Assembly (NCBI GenBank): GCA_947561585.1
Contig: CANNZV010000502.1
Span: 726,454-790,453, forward strand
Direction of reading: 5' to 3'
DNA length: 64,000 bases
Source: Caprella mutica
Lineage: Eukaryota; Arthropoda; Malacostraca; Amphipoda; Caprellidae
The number at the start of each line of letters is the position of its first letter. Position 1 is the first letter of the stretch. The position numbers and the translations under genes were made by a program. Below are positions 1 to 11,140 of this stretch, one piece after another. Below the pieces are notes generated by a model, which was given only the letters and a program-made list of their open reading frames with translations, had not been told where the DNA came from and made no database searches.

Positions 1-408
1 TGAATTCAACCAAACATTTTAGTTGAATTCAACCTAACATTTTAGTTGAATTCAACCAAACATTTTAGTTGAATTCAACCAAACATTTTAGTTGAATTCA
101 ACCTAACATTTTAGTTTAATTCAACCAAACATTTTAGTTGAATTCAACCTAACATTTTAGTTGAATTCAACCTAACATTTTAGTTGAATTCAACCAAACA
201 TTTTAGTTTAATTCAACCTAACATTTTAGTTGAATTCAACCTAACATTTTAGTTGAATTCAACCTAACATTTTAGTTGAATTCAACCTAACATTTTAGTT
301 GAATTCAACCTAACATTTTAGTCCAATTCAACCTAACATTTTTGTTCAATTCAACCTAACATTTTAGTTGAATTCAACCTAACATTTTAGTTGAATTCAA
401 CCTAACAT
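1..408. repeat. 23-bp minisatellite, cut by left window edge
   Basis: About 18 tandem copies of a 23-bp unit built on TTGAATTCAACC followed by TAACATTTTAG. Most units contain an EcoRI-type GAATTC palindrome (TTGAATTCAA). A few carry A for T in CCTAAC, or TTTAATTC for TTGAATTC. The array starts before the window and ends about 50 bp beyond the lipocalin stop codon, so it lies in the 3' flank or 3' UTR of that gene. Confidence 0.95.
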
Positions 409-459
409 TGCATCTATAGTTTAACAAAGTCCTCTAGTGTACCCGTCCCTCAAGCACAA

Positions 460-2623
460 CTAGTTCTGCCTGGCTATTTCATTGGTATCCTCTTCACCGA
501 TGATTATAACACCTCCCCCCTCTACAGGTGCATCTACAGGAGTTTCTACCAAGGGCGTGAACACTGCACCAGGAACATCGCACGTCTGGTCCACGGACTT
601 CAGGTACTTGGCTTTTGGCACCTTCCGTTCGATCAGGTCATTCTTAATCTTGAGGTAGTCCATCTTGGTGGCGTCAGTGAAATAGGGAGCAATGACGTAA
701 ACATTTTCTGAGTGGGATGTGGATTGGTCAGTGATGAACATTTATTTTAAAAAGGTATGAAATATATGGTTTAAAAAGATACAAAATTTAATTTCAAATT
801 GTAGAGCAAAAATTAATAATAATTAAGATATATCAAAATTGTATAAAATATTATGGATTTTAAATTTCCTATGCTTTTTCATCATAATTACTGGCTAAAA
901 TTGATATAAGGGTATATTTAATTTTATAACATTTAATTAAATGTTATAAATCAGTGCCTAGTATAACTACTCACCAGAGTAGAACAGACCGTATGAAGTA
1001 CATGAGACATACACATCATAGTCCTTAGTAATGAGTAGCGGGTGCAGGCGAGTGTTGCCCAAAATGTCTGCTGCCATCACTGAAAGAAAATGTCATTGGT
1101 TAAATGCAATGTCCTAATATCTAATATTTTCACATAAATATTAAATAAAAATAAACTACATGTTTTTGAGATAAGCCGTTAATGAAATTAATGAGCGATT
1201 ACACAAGGGTAACTTACGAATTATCAGTCAGCTCACAATTTCGGTCATATAAGAAAAAACGAAACAATAATAAAACTATACAAATAAAAACTAAATTAGA
1301 TAATTATTATATCGGTTTTTCTTATATGGCCGAAGATATGGATCCGACCGATAATACATAACTTATCCTAAATATAATACTTATCCTTGGTATTAGCTAT
1401 AATTACATTGGTATTACCCATTATCGGTATTAGCTATTATTACTTCGGTATTACCCGTTATTACCTTGGTATTACCCATTATTACCTCGGTATTACCCAT
1501 TATTTCCTCGGTATTAGGTATAATTACTTCGGTATTAGCTATAATTACTTCTGTATTAACTATAATTACCTTGGTATTACCTATTATTACCTTGGTACTA
1601 GCTAGTATTAATACCTATTATTACCTTGGTAGTTTCCACCCCTTAGCTCAATGTAACCAGGTTCAGTGTAGCCTGATGACACTGAGTCATACGCCCCTTC
1701 AACCCTCATGATGTTGCTCGTTCTGAAGAGGAAAATGAAGAGGTGAATGAAGAATATATATAATGAACTGTTAATTTCATAATTTGAAAGTCACTTGGAC
1801 ACGTACAGCACTCGTACAGTGGGGGTTAACTTAGGTTATGAACCAATCTGAACTTTAAAAAAATATCTGATGGACCTACATAAAAAGGTACCCTAAATTG
1901 ATTTTTGTCTAAAAACTTCAAAGTACTTAGGATTTGTTAACTTTTTTTTTTCTTTTATGGTGAAAAGTTTATTTTTGTTCATATGCGTAAATAAAAACTT
2001 CTATAGTTTGTCTTTAAACAATGAGTTTTTAAAGAAAATCACGTTTGAGCCGTACCGTTTTCTATGGACTTTTATTAGGGCTGACAACAGTAGATATAAC
2101 AAAACCTAAATCCATCAATTATATTCAGTGATCGATATATTTATTGACATATACGGAGGCTATGCAGGAAAAAATTATTACAATATATATACCTATTAAC
2201 TTTCAAGTATTTGCTTTTACTTACGAATCTATGTAGGATAGAGTGTACTTTGATCTGTCCAGAAGTCTAAGTCTGAGACACTTTCTGTCTTCATCTGCAT
2301 CTAGTCCCGTGTACATGACAGTAGTGTACCCTTGTTGCTCTGTTATCTTCAAACAAAAGGATATTCAAGTAGCTACATTAAATAGGTACTACTCGAGAAA
2401 GTTCATTTAAAATTGCCTAAGAATGAAATTAAGATCACATCTGAAATCGTAGTTCACTAAAACACCTGTAATTAGTAATTACCTTTCCAATTTTGGTGTT
2501 GTTGAACGATTCACTTGTCTGGTAAGTCGGGCAGATACCTGGTGAGTAAGTTTGACTGGTAGCTAGACTGGCTAGACCCACCAGAAAGACACATTGAAGC
2601 AAGAGCGCCATCTGGTGAAACAA
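460..2623 (-). CDS. Secreted lipocalin (apolipoprotein D / Lazarillo-like), five exons
   Basis: Exons read on the minus strand: 2623-2483, 2346-2225, 1722-1625, 1079-975 and 707-460 (TAG stop at 460-462). Every intron is GT-AG and all phases join, giving 237 residues. The product starts with a hydrophobic signal peptide of about 24 residues (an alternative Met lies four residues in). Then comes GICPTYQTSESFNNTKIGK, the usual lipocalin opening Cys-Pro plus Gly-Lys. Exon 3 gives VEGAYDSVSSGYTEPGYIEL, exon 4 the DYDVYVSCTSYGLFYS strand, and exon 5 a C-terminal helix ending KSVDQTCD, all at the positions seen in ApoD-type lipocalins. Four cysteines fit the two ApoD disulphides. The expected Trp after Gly-Lys is missing, so exon 2 is divergent or misplaced. 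Family members carry small hydrophobic ligands in a beta-barrel outside the cell; the ligand here cannot be told. An acidic tail follows the last Cys. Confidence 0.8.
1206..1370. mobile_element. MITE family A, copy in lipocalin intron 3
   Basis: Hairpin element with terminal inverted repeats. The left arm starts GGGTAACTTACGAATTATC and continues to a CGGTCATATAAG block. The right arm is its complement, ending at TTATCC. No coding capacity. This is the first of about 14 copies of a family (A) whose ends read GGGTAAGTT, then CGAATTATCGG, TCAGTTCCACATCTTC, GATCATATAAG. It sits between the minisatellite and exon 4 of the lipocalin gene. Confidence 0.75.
1385..1624. repeat. 21-bp minisatellite at the 5' splice site of lipocalin intron 3
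   Basis: About 11 degenerate 21-bp units; on the plus strand each reads GGTATTACCCATTATTACC plus two bases. On the gene strand each unit carries AAGGTAATA, which copies the real exon 3 donor (CCAAG then GTAATA). The array begins exactly at the donor and fills the first 240 bp of the intron. Confidence 0.9.
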
Positions 2624-2687
2624 GTTGGTATATTTAACTTAAAATGGTTTAACAATTTATTTTGGTATTGGCATTAAATAGGATTTA

Positions 2688-3010
2688 TTAGGTACTTTGT
2701 ATCCTAACTCCTTTACCTACTTTGTATCATAACTCCGTTACCTACTTGGTATCCCTACTCCGTTTCCGACTTGGTATCATAACTCCGTTACCTACTTGGT
2801 ATCCTAACTCAGTTACCTACTTGGTATCCTAACTCCTTTCCCTACTTTGTATCATAACTCAGTTACCTACTTGGTATCCTAACTCCTTTCTCTACTTGGT
2901 ATCCTAACTCCTTTACCTACTTGGTATCCTATCTCCTTTCCCTACTTGGTATCCTAACTCCGTTACCTACTTGGTATCCCTACTCCGTTTCCGACTTGGT
3001 ATCATAACTC
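2688..3010. repeat. 25-bp minisatellite upstream of lipocalin
   Basis: About 12 units of 25 bp built on CCTACTTGGTATCATAACTC followed by CGTTA. It starts about 65 bp upstream of the lipocalin start codon, in the promoter or 5' UTR region of that minus-strand gene, and runs straight into the next array. Confidence 0.92.
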
Positions 3011-3984
3011 CGTTCCCTAATAACTCCGTTCCCTAATAACTCCGTTCCCTAATAACTCCGTTCCCTAATAACTCCGTTCCTTAAAAAAGACGTTCCCTGA
3101 TAGCTCCGTTCCCTAATAACTCCGTTCCCTAATAACTCTGTTCCCTAATAACTCCGTTCCCTAATAACTCCGTTCCCTAATAACTCCGTTCCCTAATAAC
3201 TCCGTTCCCTAATAACTCCGTTCCCTAATAACTCCGTTCCCTAATTACTCCGTTCCCTAATAAATCCATTCCCTAATAACTCCGTTCCCTAATAACTCCG
3301 TTCCCTAATAACTCCATTCCCTGATAACTCCGTTACCTAATAACTCCGTTCCCTAATAACTCCGTTCCCTAATAACTCCGTTCCCTAATAGCTCCTTTCC
3401 CTAATAACTCCGTTCCCTAATAACTCCGTTCCCTAATAACTCCGTTCCCTAATAACTCCGTTCCCTAATAACTCTGTTCCCTAATAACTCTGTTCCCTAA
3501 TAACTCCGTTCCCTAATTACTCCGTTCCCTAATAGCTCATTTCCCTAATAACTCCGTTCCCTAATAACTCCGTTCCCTAATAACTCCTTTCCCTAATAAC
3601 TCCTTTCCCTAATAACTCCTTTCCCTAATAACTCTGTTTCCTAATAACTCTGTTTCCTAATAACTCTGTTTCCTAATAACTCTGTTTCCTAATAACTCTA
3701 TTCCCTAATAACTCTATTCCCTAATAACTCTATTCCCTAATAACTCTATTCCCTAATAACTTTATTCCCTAATAACTCTATTCCCTAATAACTCTATTCC
3801 CTAATAACTCTATTCCCTAATAACTCTATTCCCTAATAACTCTATTCCCTAATAACTCTATTCCCTAATAACTCCGTTCCCTAATAACTCCGTTCCCTAA
3901 TAACTCCGTTCCCTAATAACTCCGTTCCCTAATAACTCCGTTCCCTAATAACTCCGTTCCCTAATAACTCCGTTCCCTAATAGG
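3011..3984. repeat. 16-bp minisatellite derived from the adjoining 25-bp array
   Basis: About 60 tandem copies of CCCTAATAACTCCGTT. The unit shares ATAACTCCGTT with the neighbouring 25-bp unit, so it probably arose by slippage from its edge. Sub-blocks are homogenised for variants: TCTGTTT near 3630-3690, then TCTATT near 3690-3870, then back to the main form. Confidence 0.95.
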
Positions 3985-4453
3985 TGGTGCGGACTGTTTT
4001 CGGGTCAGTGACTGGCTTGACTGGAAGTAAAAAATGCAAGATGCGCTTTGTTTTGGCTCGTAAAAAAGACACTTCGTGAGACCGCTATTTCGCCGACTGT
4101 TAGACCTAACTGTCGCGAAGTGGCGAGATAATATTTACGTAAAATCACTTTTAAAAGCTATATACCTGACTAAAAAAGTATGGTAATTTTAACGGTTTTA
4201 GATGAATATAATACGGTATAATTGGATAGGAAGAATGACCAACTTAAAATGATGTATATAGGTATGATTTCTAATAACGGGATAAAATTCTCAAGTGATT
4301 ATCCCATTTGTTATTAAGTAAATATAATAATATTTCATAAGTATTTCGATCGGATAATTTAGTAGAATATCGTACAGTTAAATATCCTCCAAAAACACGT
4401 TCTTCCATACAAGTTATAACTGAACAACTACCTCTTTCTTACAAAATGATTAA
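3985..4453. other. Intergenic, no gene seen
   Basis: After a moderately GC-rich stretch (3985-4130) the sequence is AT-rich. No open frame, repeat or splice-consistent exon was recognised. Confidence 0.5.
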
Positions 4454-4717
4454 GGACCGTACACACGTTGAGTTTTTTAAGTCTTTCCACCAGACTTTTT
4501 GTTAAGCTCCTCCTACTTTTTCCACGAAAATATAAGAAAAAACTATAAATAATTATTTATTTTATTGGTATCGATGATAACTGCAGGTATCATGGATACC
4601 AACTGAAATAAATAATAATTTTATCGTTTCTTATACAATATTCTCGTGGAAAAAGTAGGAGGAGCTTAGCAAAAAGTCTGGTGGAAAGACTTAAAAAACC
4701 CTACGTATGTATGACCC
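4454..4717. mobile_element. MITE family B, copy 1
   Basis: Inverted-repeat element. The left end is GGACCGTACACACGTTGAG and continues through CACCAGACTTTTTG and CTCCTCCTACTTTTTCCACG. The right arm is the complement, ending near CTACGTATGTATGACCC. The left flank is TTAA, the right TTAT, consistent with a TTAA (piggyBac-like) target. The centre is the palindromic GGTATC..GATACC module also found in family A. No open reading frame. Confidence 0.8.
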
Positions 4718-5600
4718 TTATTACAAAGAAATGCGTGAAACTTGTTTGTAAAAGCACTTAACCAGAAATAAATCATACATTAACTTTAGAGTATCAATAT
4801 CCTGAGGCACCGAAATGTAGTCTAGTTTTCAGTTTTTTGTTCGAAATGGAAGTTGCAAAGCGAAAAGCGCCTTTAAGAGGTTAAAGGTAGCCAGTTTGTC
4901 TCAAGATATTCTTCCTTACCTTAAGCGACAAGAACCTGTTAACCGCAACTGCAGAGGAGTTATCCAGCAATGAACCTGTTGGAGAACTTGACCGGGGTAA
5001 AGGGTGCCATGCCTGCTCTAGTGTCTCATGTCCTGATCATTACAGGAATTCGTTTCTGATACCTAACATAAGTTGATCCTATAATATTTTAGCCAATTCA
5101 CCGCCTTCGACATTTTGTTAATGAAAAATCAGAAATTGTGTTGTGAGTAAAATTAGGAATATCTCTATTTATGCAATGTGGTTCAGGTTGAATTGATATA
5201 GGAGGTTGTTCCGTAGTAGTTTATAGCTTATTTACTAGCCACAAGATTCAACCTAATTCTACGAAATGACAACCCGATGTTTATTTTTTTTTGAGGTTAC
5301 GTACTATATTTTGTGTTTCATTTATTGAATTTCAGCTTAACTCCCGTTGAAAGAAATTATAAATAAGTTACTATTATTTCAGTTCTCTCAAAAAAATATT
5401 TTCACATTGATAAGGTATTAAAACTCTAGAAGAAAAAAGAAAGCAATATTAAAATTGATAAGAGGTGTAAGAAAAATCAATAATAAAATATTAGACAATT
5501 TAGGTTTCTCAAATATGATACTAGAAACTAGACAGGCTCAGCCAAACCCGTTATTGATGCATTTTATTACTTACAATATGATGTTTTTTTTCGTTACTTT
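4718..5600. other. Intergenic, no gene seen
   Basis: AT-rich sequence without a supported exon. The part near 4800-5060 has more balanced composition, but no frame stays open for long. Confidence 0.5.
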
Positions 5601-5639
5601 ATGTCAGCAACTAGCTACATAGATTTTCTTTCTGAAATC

Positions 5640-5815
5640 TGGGAATAACGGTGCAGGCGTCGACCGACAATTACTGGGCCTCGACAAATAGGTCCGTCGA
5701 TAATTGGCCCCAGAACAGTTGGACCTGCCGACAATTGGGCCCAACAATTGAGCCCGCCGACAATTGGGCTCATGATAATTTGGCCCCAAGAGTCCAAGAT
5801 AATTGAGCCCATAAA
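5640..5815. repeat. CAATTG-rich interspersed repeat
   Basis: A run of short near-repeats of the form GGGCCCAACAATTGAGCCC and GACAATTGGGCTC, about 20 bp each and partly palindromic around CAATTG. The same motif recurs at 9280-9345, 28565-28715 and 28975-29030. The short open frames here come from this repetition and are not called. Confidence 0.6.
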
Positions 5816-5869
5816 AAAATGTGACACACATTAAATAACCCTGATAACATAGCACTATCAGACCAACGT

Positions 5870-6035
5870 CGGTAAACGTTGGCAAAGTAAAGACACGTTG
5901 GGCATTGGCACGACAGTGCTATTACACACTGGGCCAATGCAATGAAAAAGACAATGGACCAACAGTTGCCAAACAACACTGGCCCAATGAAGGAAAACAT
6001 TGGGTAACCAATCCAGTGATTTTTTGATGTAGTCT
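5870..6035. repeat. Inverted-repeat element arm (CCAATGTTGGCC type), left copy
   Basis: Contains repeated GGCCCAATG / CATTGGGCC words (ACACTGGCCCAATG, AACATTGGGTAACC). A matching block lies at 7440-7570 on the other side of the TTAA-flanked element. The two may be arms of one older element split by later insertion. Confidence 0.45.
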
Positions 6036-6607
6036 TACCATTGTATTTATTATACTAGTCAACCGGTTCTATTTGGCAGTTATCGCCAGACAAACAGAAA
6101 GGTTAGGTGCTAACAATCTCTCTCAATTTTAATCACACCATATAGCTTATTTAATATCCTTAATTAAGTATATCTTTGGAATTGTAGCCGTTTCTGGCAA
6201 TTTAATATAAATGGGCTTGTTATCCCTTCAATTAATAATTTAACACTTTATTTTTTTTTCTCATTAAAATGAGCTTGGCCGCTAATTAATTCATATATTT
6301 AGTATGAAAAGTTATTTTTTAGTTTGAAATAATTAACCACATTGAAAAATATGCTTTCTATACAATTTTAAATAAAAATAATATTATTAAGTAAAATAAT
6401 ACATATAGATTTGAGTTTGAATTGACAACTGTTCTATTTTTTCCTCTGATTTCGATCTGCAAAATGTATTCGTAGGACAGTTACTACATTGTTAGAAGTA
6501 ACTGTTGTCTTCACGTGTTCTGTATAGCGTAATATAATTAGTAATTAATGCACCTCTTATATGAAAATAGTACTGGTCGTAGACATGCATGACATCGGCA
6601 ATGTTAA

Positions 6608-7432
6608 GGGGAGCGTTTCACTGAAAAACGGTAAAATTTTCAAATTTCGTTTTTTTGCATTTTTTAATTCTTCAATAGTTTATGTGTAACCCTGTAAAAA
6701 CAGAACAACGAAATTCGCACTAGAAATGGTACAAACGTACCAACACGCAAGACGATCAGCTGTGCAGGACAACACTCCACCATTGAGCGAGGTGGAGTGT
6801 TGTGTGCTTTATTCCCCCTCAAAAAAGCTCAAAAATCCCAATGAAATCAACAATGAAGTTATATAACCTACGATGCCACAGTGGGGATGCCGGAATCGGC
6901 AGGTAAAACCCTGTAAAAAACATTGGAAACTTTGAAGTCATTTTTCTCCACTTTCAGGCAAATCCCTACTCCTCCGTCAGTTTTCAACCGATTTTTCTGA
7001 TTCAACGTTTTATATGAAGGTAAGACTTCAGGCTACAAATCACACGTTGTAAAAGTGAAAAAAAAATTTCAGAAAAAAATAAATCAATTTTTTTCGGTTT
7101 TTTTTGATAAAAAATATGATTTTTCAAAATTCTGTCTATTTTCGAAAACTGGTTTTGATTTTTGAATATTTGCAACGTGTGTTTTGTTACCACATGATTT
7201 GGCTATGTCATGAAGCAAAAAAAATGAAAATTGGTCACAAATTGTAGGAGGAGTAGGACTTTGAAAAATTGCTCAAAAACTCGAAAATGTGGTAATAACT
7301 CAAAAACTATAAAAAAAATTGAAAAAATGTCATCACCAAAAACGTCTTAGAATTTGATTTTACACCTGCCTACTAAGTTTTAGAAAAATCGTACGATAAA
7401 TAAAGAAGCCACCCGAAAATGAAACGCCCTCC
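6608..7432. mobile_element. Non-autonomous piggyBac-like element
   Basis: 825-bp element flanked on both sides by TTAA (6604-6607 and 7433-7436). The ends are imperfect inverted repeats: GGGGAGCGTTTCAC on the left, ATGAAACGCCCTCC on the right. The TTAA duplication is the hallmark of piggyBac transposition. The interior is AT-rich and has no transposase frame; a 63-codon frame inside it is not credible. Confidence 0.75.
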
Positions 7433-7439
7433 TTAAGAC

Positions 7440-7570
7440 ATCCGTGAGGTGGGCAAACGTCTATCATTTGCTGGCCCAATACACCGAAACCGGAATGACA
7501 ACGTTGACCCAGAGTTTCATTCTGAATTGGGCCAATGTTGGCCCAACATTGTAATGTTTACTGGGAAGTG
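7440..7570. repeat. Inverted-repeat element arm (CCAATGTTGGCC type), right copy
   Basis: Carries TTGGGCCAATGTTGGCCC and ACATTGTAATGTTTACTGGG, matching in inverse orientation the motif block at 5870-6035. Confidence 0.45.
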
Positions 7571-7837
7571 TTAGTTTGTTATCACAGTACATAGTTATTA
7601 TTATTTTACAATTATTAATTATAGGTGATGTGATAATATAATCTTGTATATATGATAAAACTAAAATACATAAAATATATTAACTGTTCATACATGCAAT
7701 GTACATTTTAATCAAAATTCATGTAATTCTACATCAAAAGAGGTCGCTGCATAACATTTGAGCGTTTTGATTGGTTAACTGTATTGTCGAACCTATCTAG
7801 TAACTTCCTTGTTAAAAAATGTCCAGTGAAAGATAAA

Positions 7838-8133
7838 GGGCCGTACACACGTAGGGTTTTTTCAGTCTTCCCACCAGACTTTTTGCTAAGCTCCTCCTAC
7901 TTTTTCCACGAGAATATAAAAAAATTATTTAATTATTATTTATTTCAGTTGGTATCCAATTATTATCTATAATTATTTTAGTTGGTATCCATGATACCTG
8001 CAGGTATCATGGATACCAACTCAAATAAATAATAATTATATCGTTTTTTCTTATATTCTTTTCGAAAAAGTAGGAGGAGCATAGCAAAAAGTCTGGTGGA
8101 AAAACTTAAAAAAACCCTACGTGTGTACGGCCC
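7838..8133. mobile_element. MITE family B, copy 2
   Basis: Best preserved copy: ends GGGCCGTACACACGTAGGG and CCCTACGTGTGTACGGCCC, then CACCAGACTTTTTGC, CTCCTCCTACTTTTTCCACG and an AT-rich arm. The central TTTCAGTTGGTATCC ... GATACCTGCAGGTATC palindrome is present twice over on its left side. No coding capacity. Confidence 0.85.
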
Positions 8134-8884
8134 TCAAGACTCGCTAGTGATGGTACCTAATATGCATTTGTGGTTATAATCCTAGTTGATTTGAATCGCA
8201 TCACTTGCCTTAAGGTGTTTGCATTCTTTGTGTTTAATTTTTGGTGAAAAGTATAATACGGTTGGAGCTATATTACTCTACTAATCACTGTAGGTACTTT
8301 TCTGTCTATTGATGGCTTCATACCTACCCAATTGTTGATTGTTTAACTTATTCGGTATAATTTATAACGGTATTACCTTGTACGGTATACCTCTTGAAAT
8401 CTGAATTACTGGTTATGGCAAAAATATTTCAAGGTTGCTACTACACAGTTTGTACTGCTATATCTGAAATAAATTGTGCGTGTATGCTACCTCTTCAAAA
8501 CAAATTCCAATAGGTTGTCTATTTTAGAATCTTGAATTTCCTCGTTATCAGTCATCCTGCCGTATTTTGATATCTTCGTTCTGAATTTTGTCTCTAATAA
8601 TTGTTGTTTATTTGTTTATAGTGTAAGCTCCTCTTGAGTACACACCTGAATATTGTGAAATGCTTAGTTAATGTAACTAATTAAATACTTCTTCAATCTA
8701 GGTTATCATCTATTAAAGAGCTGCTGCCTATTTATTTCATTTTTTATCCCAAACCTAAAAGGTTTAATGATTGTTGAAATGGTCAAACTTGCTTGCACAT
8801 ACTTCCCTCTTCAGAGCAATTGTGACTTTCATTATTTAGGTATACGTCCAAATTTATTTTCACCGTAATCTTGTTCCAATTTTA
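8134..8884. other. Intergenic, no gene seen
   Basis: AT-rich sequence with no supported exon, repeat or transposon end recognised. Confidence 0.5.
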
Positions 8885-9094
8885 TTAAAAAATAGTATGG
8901 TTATAATATTGGGTACAGTTGTGCTTGGGCATCGTTGTTTGCCAGCCTTCAATTGCCTTAGTGGTACGAGGCAAATCTTCCATGACACGGTTGTAGACAC
9001 TACAAACACCTGGTTTGAAAAGAGGATTTCGTCTTTTTCTACTCAAAGGCTTTCCTTCCCATGAAATAAACATTAAGTAAAACTTGAAAGTCAA
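8885..9094 (-). pseudogene. MULE-type transposase fragment (FLYWCH-associated type)
   Basis: A 69-codon frame contains VYNRVMEDLPRTTKAIEGWQ. This resembles the conserved DLPRTNN-x-x-EGWH motif in arthropod MULE transposases found next to FLYWCH zinc fingers. The upstream catalytic part and the rest of the domain are absent, the canonical N and H are replaced, and a stop follows 18 residues later. It is read as a decayed transposon remnant or a single exon of one. Identification rests on this motif alone. Confidence 0.5.
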
Positions 9095-9274
9095 ATATAT
9101 ATAATAAATTAATAATATAATGTAAGGGTTGGCTTTTTATAGAAAGTCAAAATCTTATTTTTCCAGATTCCAGCTGAATTCGTTTTTATCAGAGTCTATG
9201 ATATCACTGGATTGAAGACCATTGCTACTGTAATAAAAAAGTACACTTCTTTATTGTTTCTACTGTCATTTTAT

Positions 9275-9345
9275 TTTACGAGCTCAATTGCCTTAGGGCT
9301 CAATTGTCCTGGGCCTAATTGCCTTGGGCTCAATGGTCGGTGATC
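9275..9345. repeat. CAATTG-rich interspersed repeat
   Basis: Three successive 18- to 20-bp near-repeats of the GGGCTCAATTGCC type, the same family as at 5640-5815. Confidence 0.5.
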
Positions 9346-9734
9346 CAGCTAGGAATTACTACCTTAAATTTCTGTTAATTATCAAAAAAATACAATTTAC
9401 AACAAATCAGGGTCAGAGTATCTTTACTTTCTTCTTCCATTTATTAACTTTAATTAAGTAATTAGGGATAATTAAATAAACTGTCGAAATTGGATAAAAA
9501 AGAATTTAATACGCAAACAGAGTTTAAATTTCAAAAACATTACAAACATTGAAACAATAACAGAAGTATCTAGGATACAGTATAAAATATATGATATATT
9601 TATTGCAATATTAATTACATGGAATGAAATGCCCTGTATTGCATGAACATAATTAAAGAATTAATTAAATATAGGTAGGAAAAAATTTAAACATGAAAAT
9701 TCTGTTAAAATGATAACCAGAATGTAGAATGTGT

Positions 9735-9895
9735 CTCAGCCAATCACAGAGGCGAATAGAAACTCTCAGCCAATCACAGAGGCGAATAGAAACTCTCAGC
9801 CAATCACAGAGGCGAATAGAAACTCTCAGCCAATCAAAGAGGCGAATAGAAACTCTCAGCCAATCACAGAGGCGAATAGAAACTCTCAACCAATC
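9735..9895. repeat. 30-bp minisatellite with CCAAT boxes
   Basis: Five full copies and a partial of a 30-bp unit beginning CAGCCAATCACAGAGGCG and ending AATAGAAACTCT. Each unit carries CCAATCA, a good match to the NF-Y box. It ends near a palindromic TGACGTCA (CRE-type) site at about 9954. Confidence 0.92.
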
Positions 9896-9984
9896 AATTT
9901 TATTTTAATGGGGGTTCAACGTCGTGCTTCAGTCATATCGTGACTATTTCGCTGACGTCAAAAGGAAATCAAATACAAGGGACT

Positions 9985-10125
9985 AGAAGAAGAAGCAGTC
10001 AGAAAGGAAAGTAGCTCCATGAACAAAGTTACTTACCACTGTCGGTGACAAAGCTCATTGATGCAGAAAAGCTACTCCGTGAATGCAGTCACTTACCAAG
10101 GAATGTGACGAAACGGGACACAAGC
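9985..10125. repeat. Local duplication, copy 1
   Basis: About 140 bp from GAAGAAGCAGTCAGAAAGG to CAAGGAATGTGACGAAACG. It recurs diverged at 11488-11640, including the block GCTACTCCGTGAATGCAGTC. No coding frame is preserved. Confidence 0.7.
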
Positions 10126-10216
10126 ACCGGTGGCTGCACTCACGGATGGAAGAGGAAAATGAAGAGGTGATAGTAAATGAAGCCTACGAGCCTACCTAAC
10201 ACAAAATCTAAGACCT

Positions 10217-10506
10217 CGTAGTTGAAGAGCACAACCCTAGCGATATCCTCTAAAACTGCAAGTAGCGTTAAAAAAATGATAAACATGGTAAAAATGAAAA
10301 AAGACAATCCATAATCCAAATTACAACAGTTCGGGGCCCAAGGGACGCCACCCCCCTTCTCTTCCATTCACCACAGACAGCTTCAGGATAGAGCCCCTGG
10401 GGGCGAAAAAAAGTCGATCCATAATCCAAATTACAACAGTTCGGGGCCCAAGGGACGCCACCCCCCTTCTCTTCCATTCACAGCTTCAGGATAGAGCCTC
10501 TGGGGG
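10217..10506. repeat. Duplicated segment, copies 1 and 2 in tandem
   Basis: A block with AGTTGAAGAGCACAACCC, TCCATAATCCAAATTACAAC, AGTTCGGGGCCCAAGGG and TTCAGGATAGAGCCCCTGG runs from 10217 to 10402. Its right part is repeated at 10408-10506, and a third copy lies at 11141-11314. The short minus-strand frames that cross it differ downstream, so coding is not supported. Confidence 0.75.
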
Positions 10507-10507
10507 C

Positions 10508-10602
10508 TCTCAACCAATAAAAGAGGCGAATAGAAACTCTCAGCCAATCACAGAGGCGAATAGAAACTCTCAGCCAATCAGAGGCGAATAGAAACTCTCA
10601 GC
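10508..10602. repeat. CCAAT-box minisatellite, second block
   Basis: Three more copies of the 30-bp unit of 9735-9895; the first reads CAACCAATAAAAG and the last lacks four bases. The intervening 610 bp was apparently inserted or duplicated within one original array. Confidence 0.85.
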
Positions 10603-10603
10603 C

Positions 10604-11130
10604 TTTGTAATTTCTTATTTGTTTCGACTAAAAAGTTTTATAAATCTGGGCATAAAAATAAACATATGTGGATATAAAATAATAATGTGTATATCTGCTA
10701 ACTAATAAATATAACTAAATAGTATGAGAATGGTAAATAGTACTATAAATATAACTAGGGAATGTGTTAAATAATATATAGATTCGAGTGACTAGATACA
10801 ATATAGATATTCACAGTAAGGATAATTAATTATATGTTTTTTACACTCATAATGACGTAATCATACAAATTAAATAATTATAGGACATAATCATACATAA
10901 AAATTAATCATATGACATAATCATAGATGTGTTGAGAATGTGATTGGAAAGGCCTATTTTTTCATCAATTGGTGTGTTTAATGGGAGGGTGCGAGTAAAA
11001 TCTATGTTGCTTCATTCGAATCACCATATTTAATTATGTAATGCTAGGTTCTCTGTTCATCTAAATTTTGCTCTTATAATGAAAAGAGATATTGATTTGA
11101 TTTAGCGCCATCTAGTGATGAATAGATGAA
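10604..11130. other. Intergenic, no gene seen
   Basis: AT-rich, with local reiteration of TCATACAAATTAA / CATAATCATA around 10855-10925. No exon recognised. Confidence 0.5.
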
Positions 11131-11140
11131 GTTGTCTTAG

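Noticed and set aside
10140..10477. Small minus-strand ORFs starting MEEKGGGVPWAPNCC
   Set aside because: The same start lies in duplicated DNA, and the frames differ after 20 residues, so they follow the repeat and not a conserved protein.
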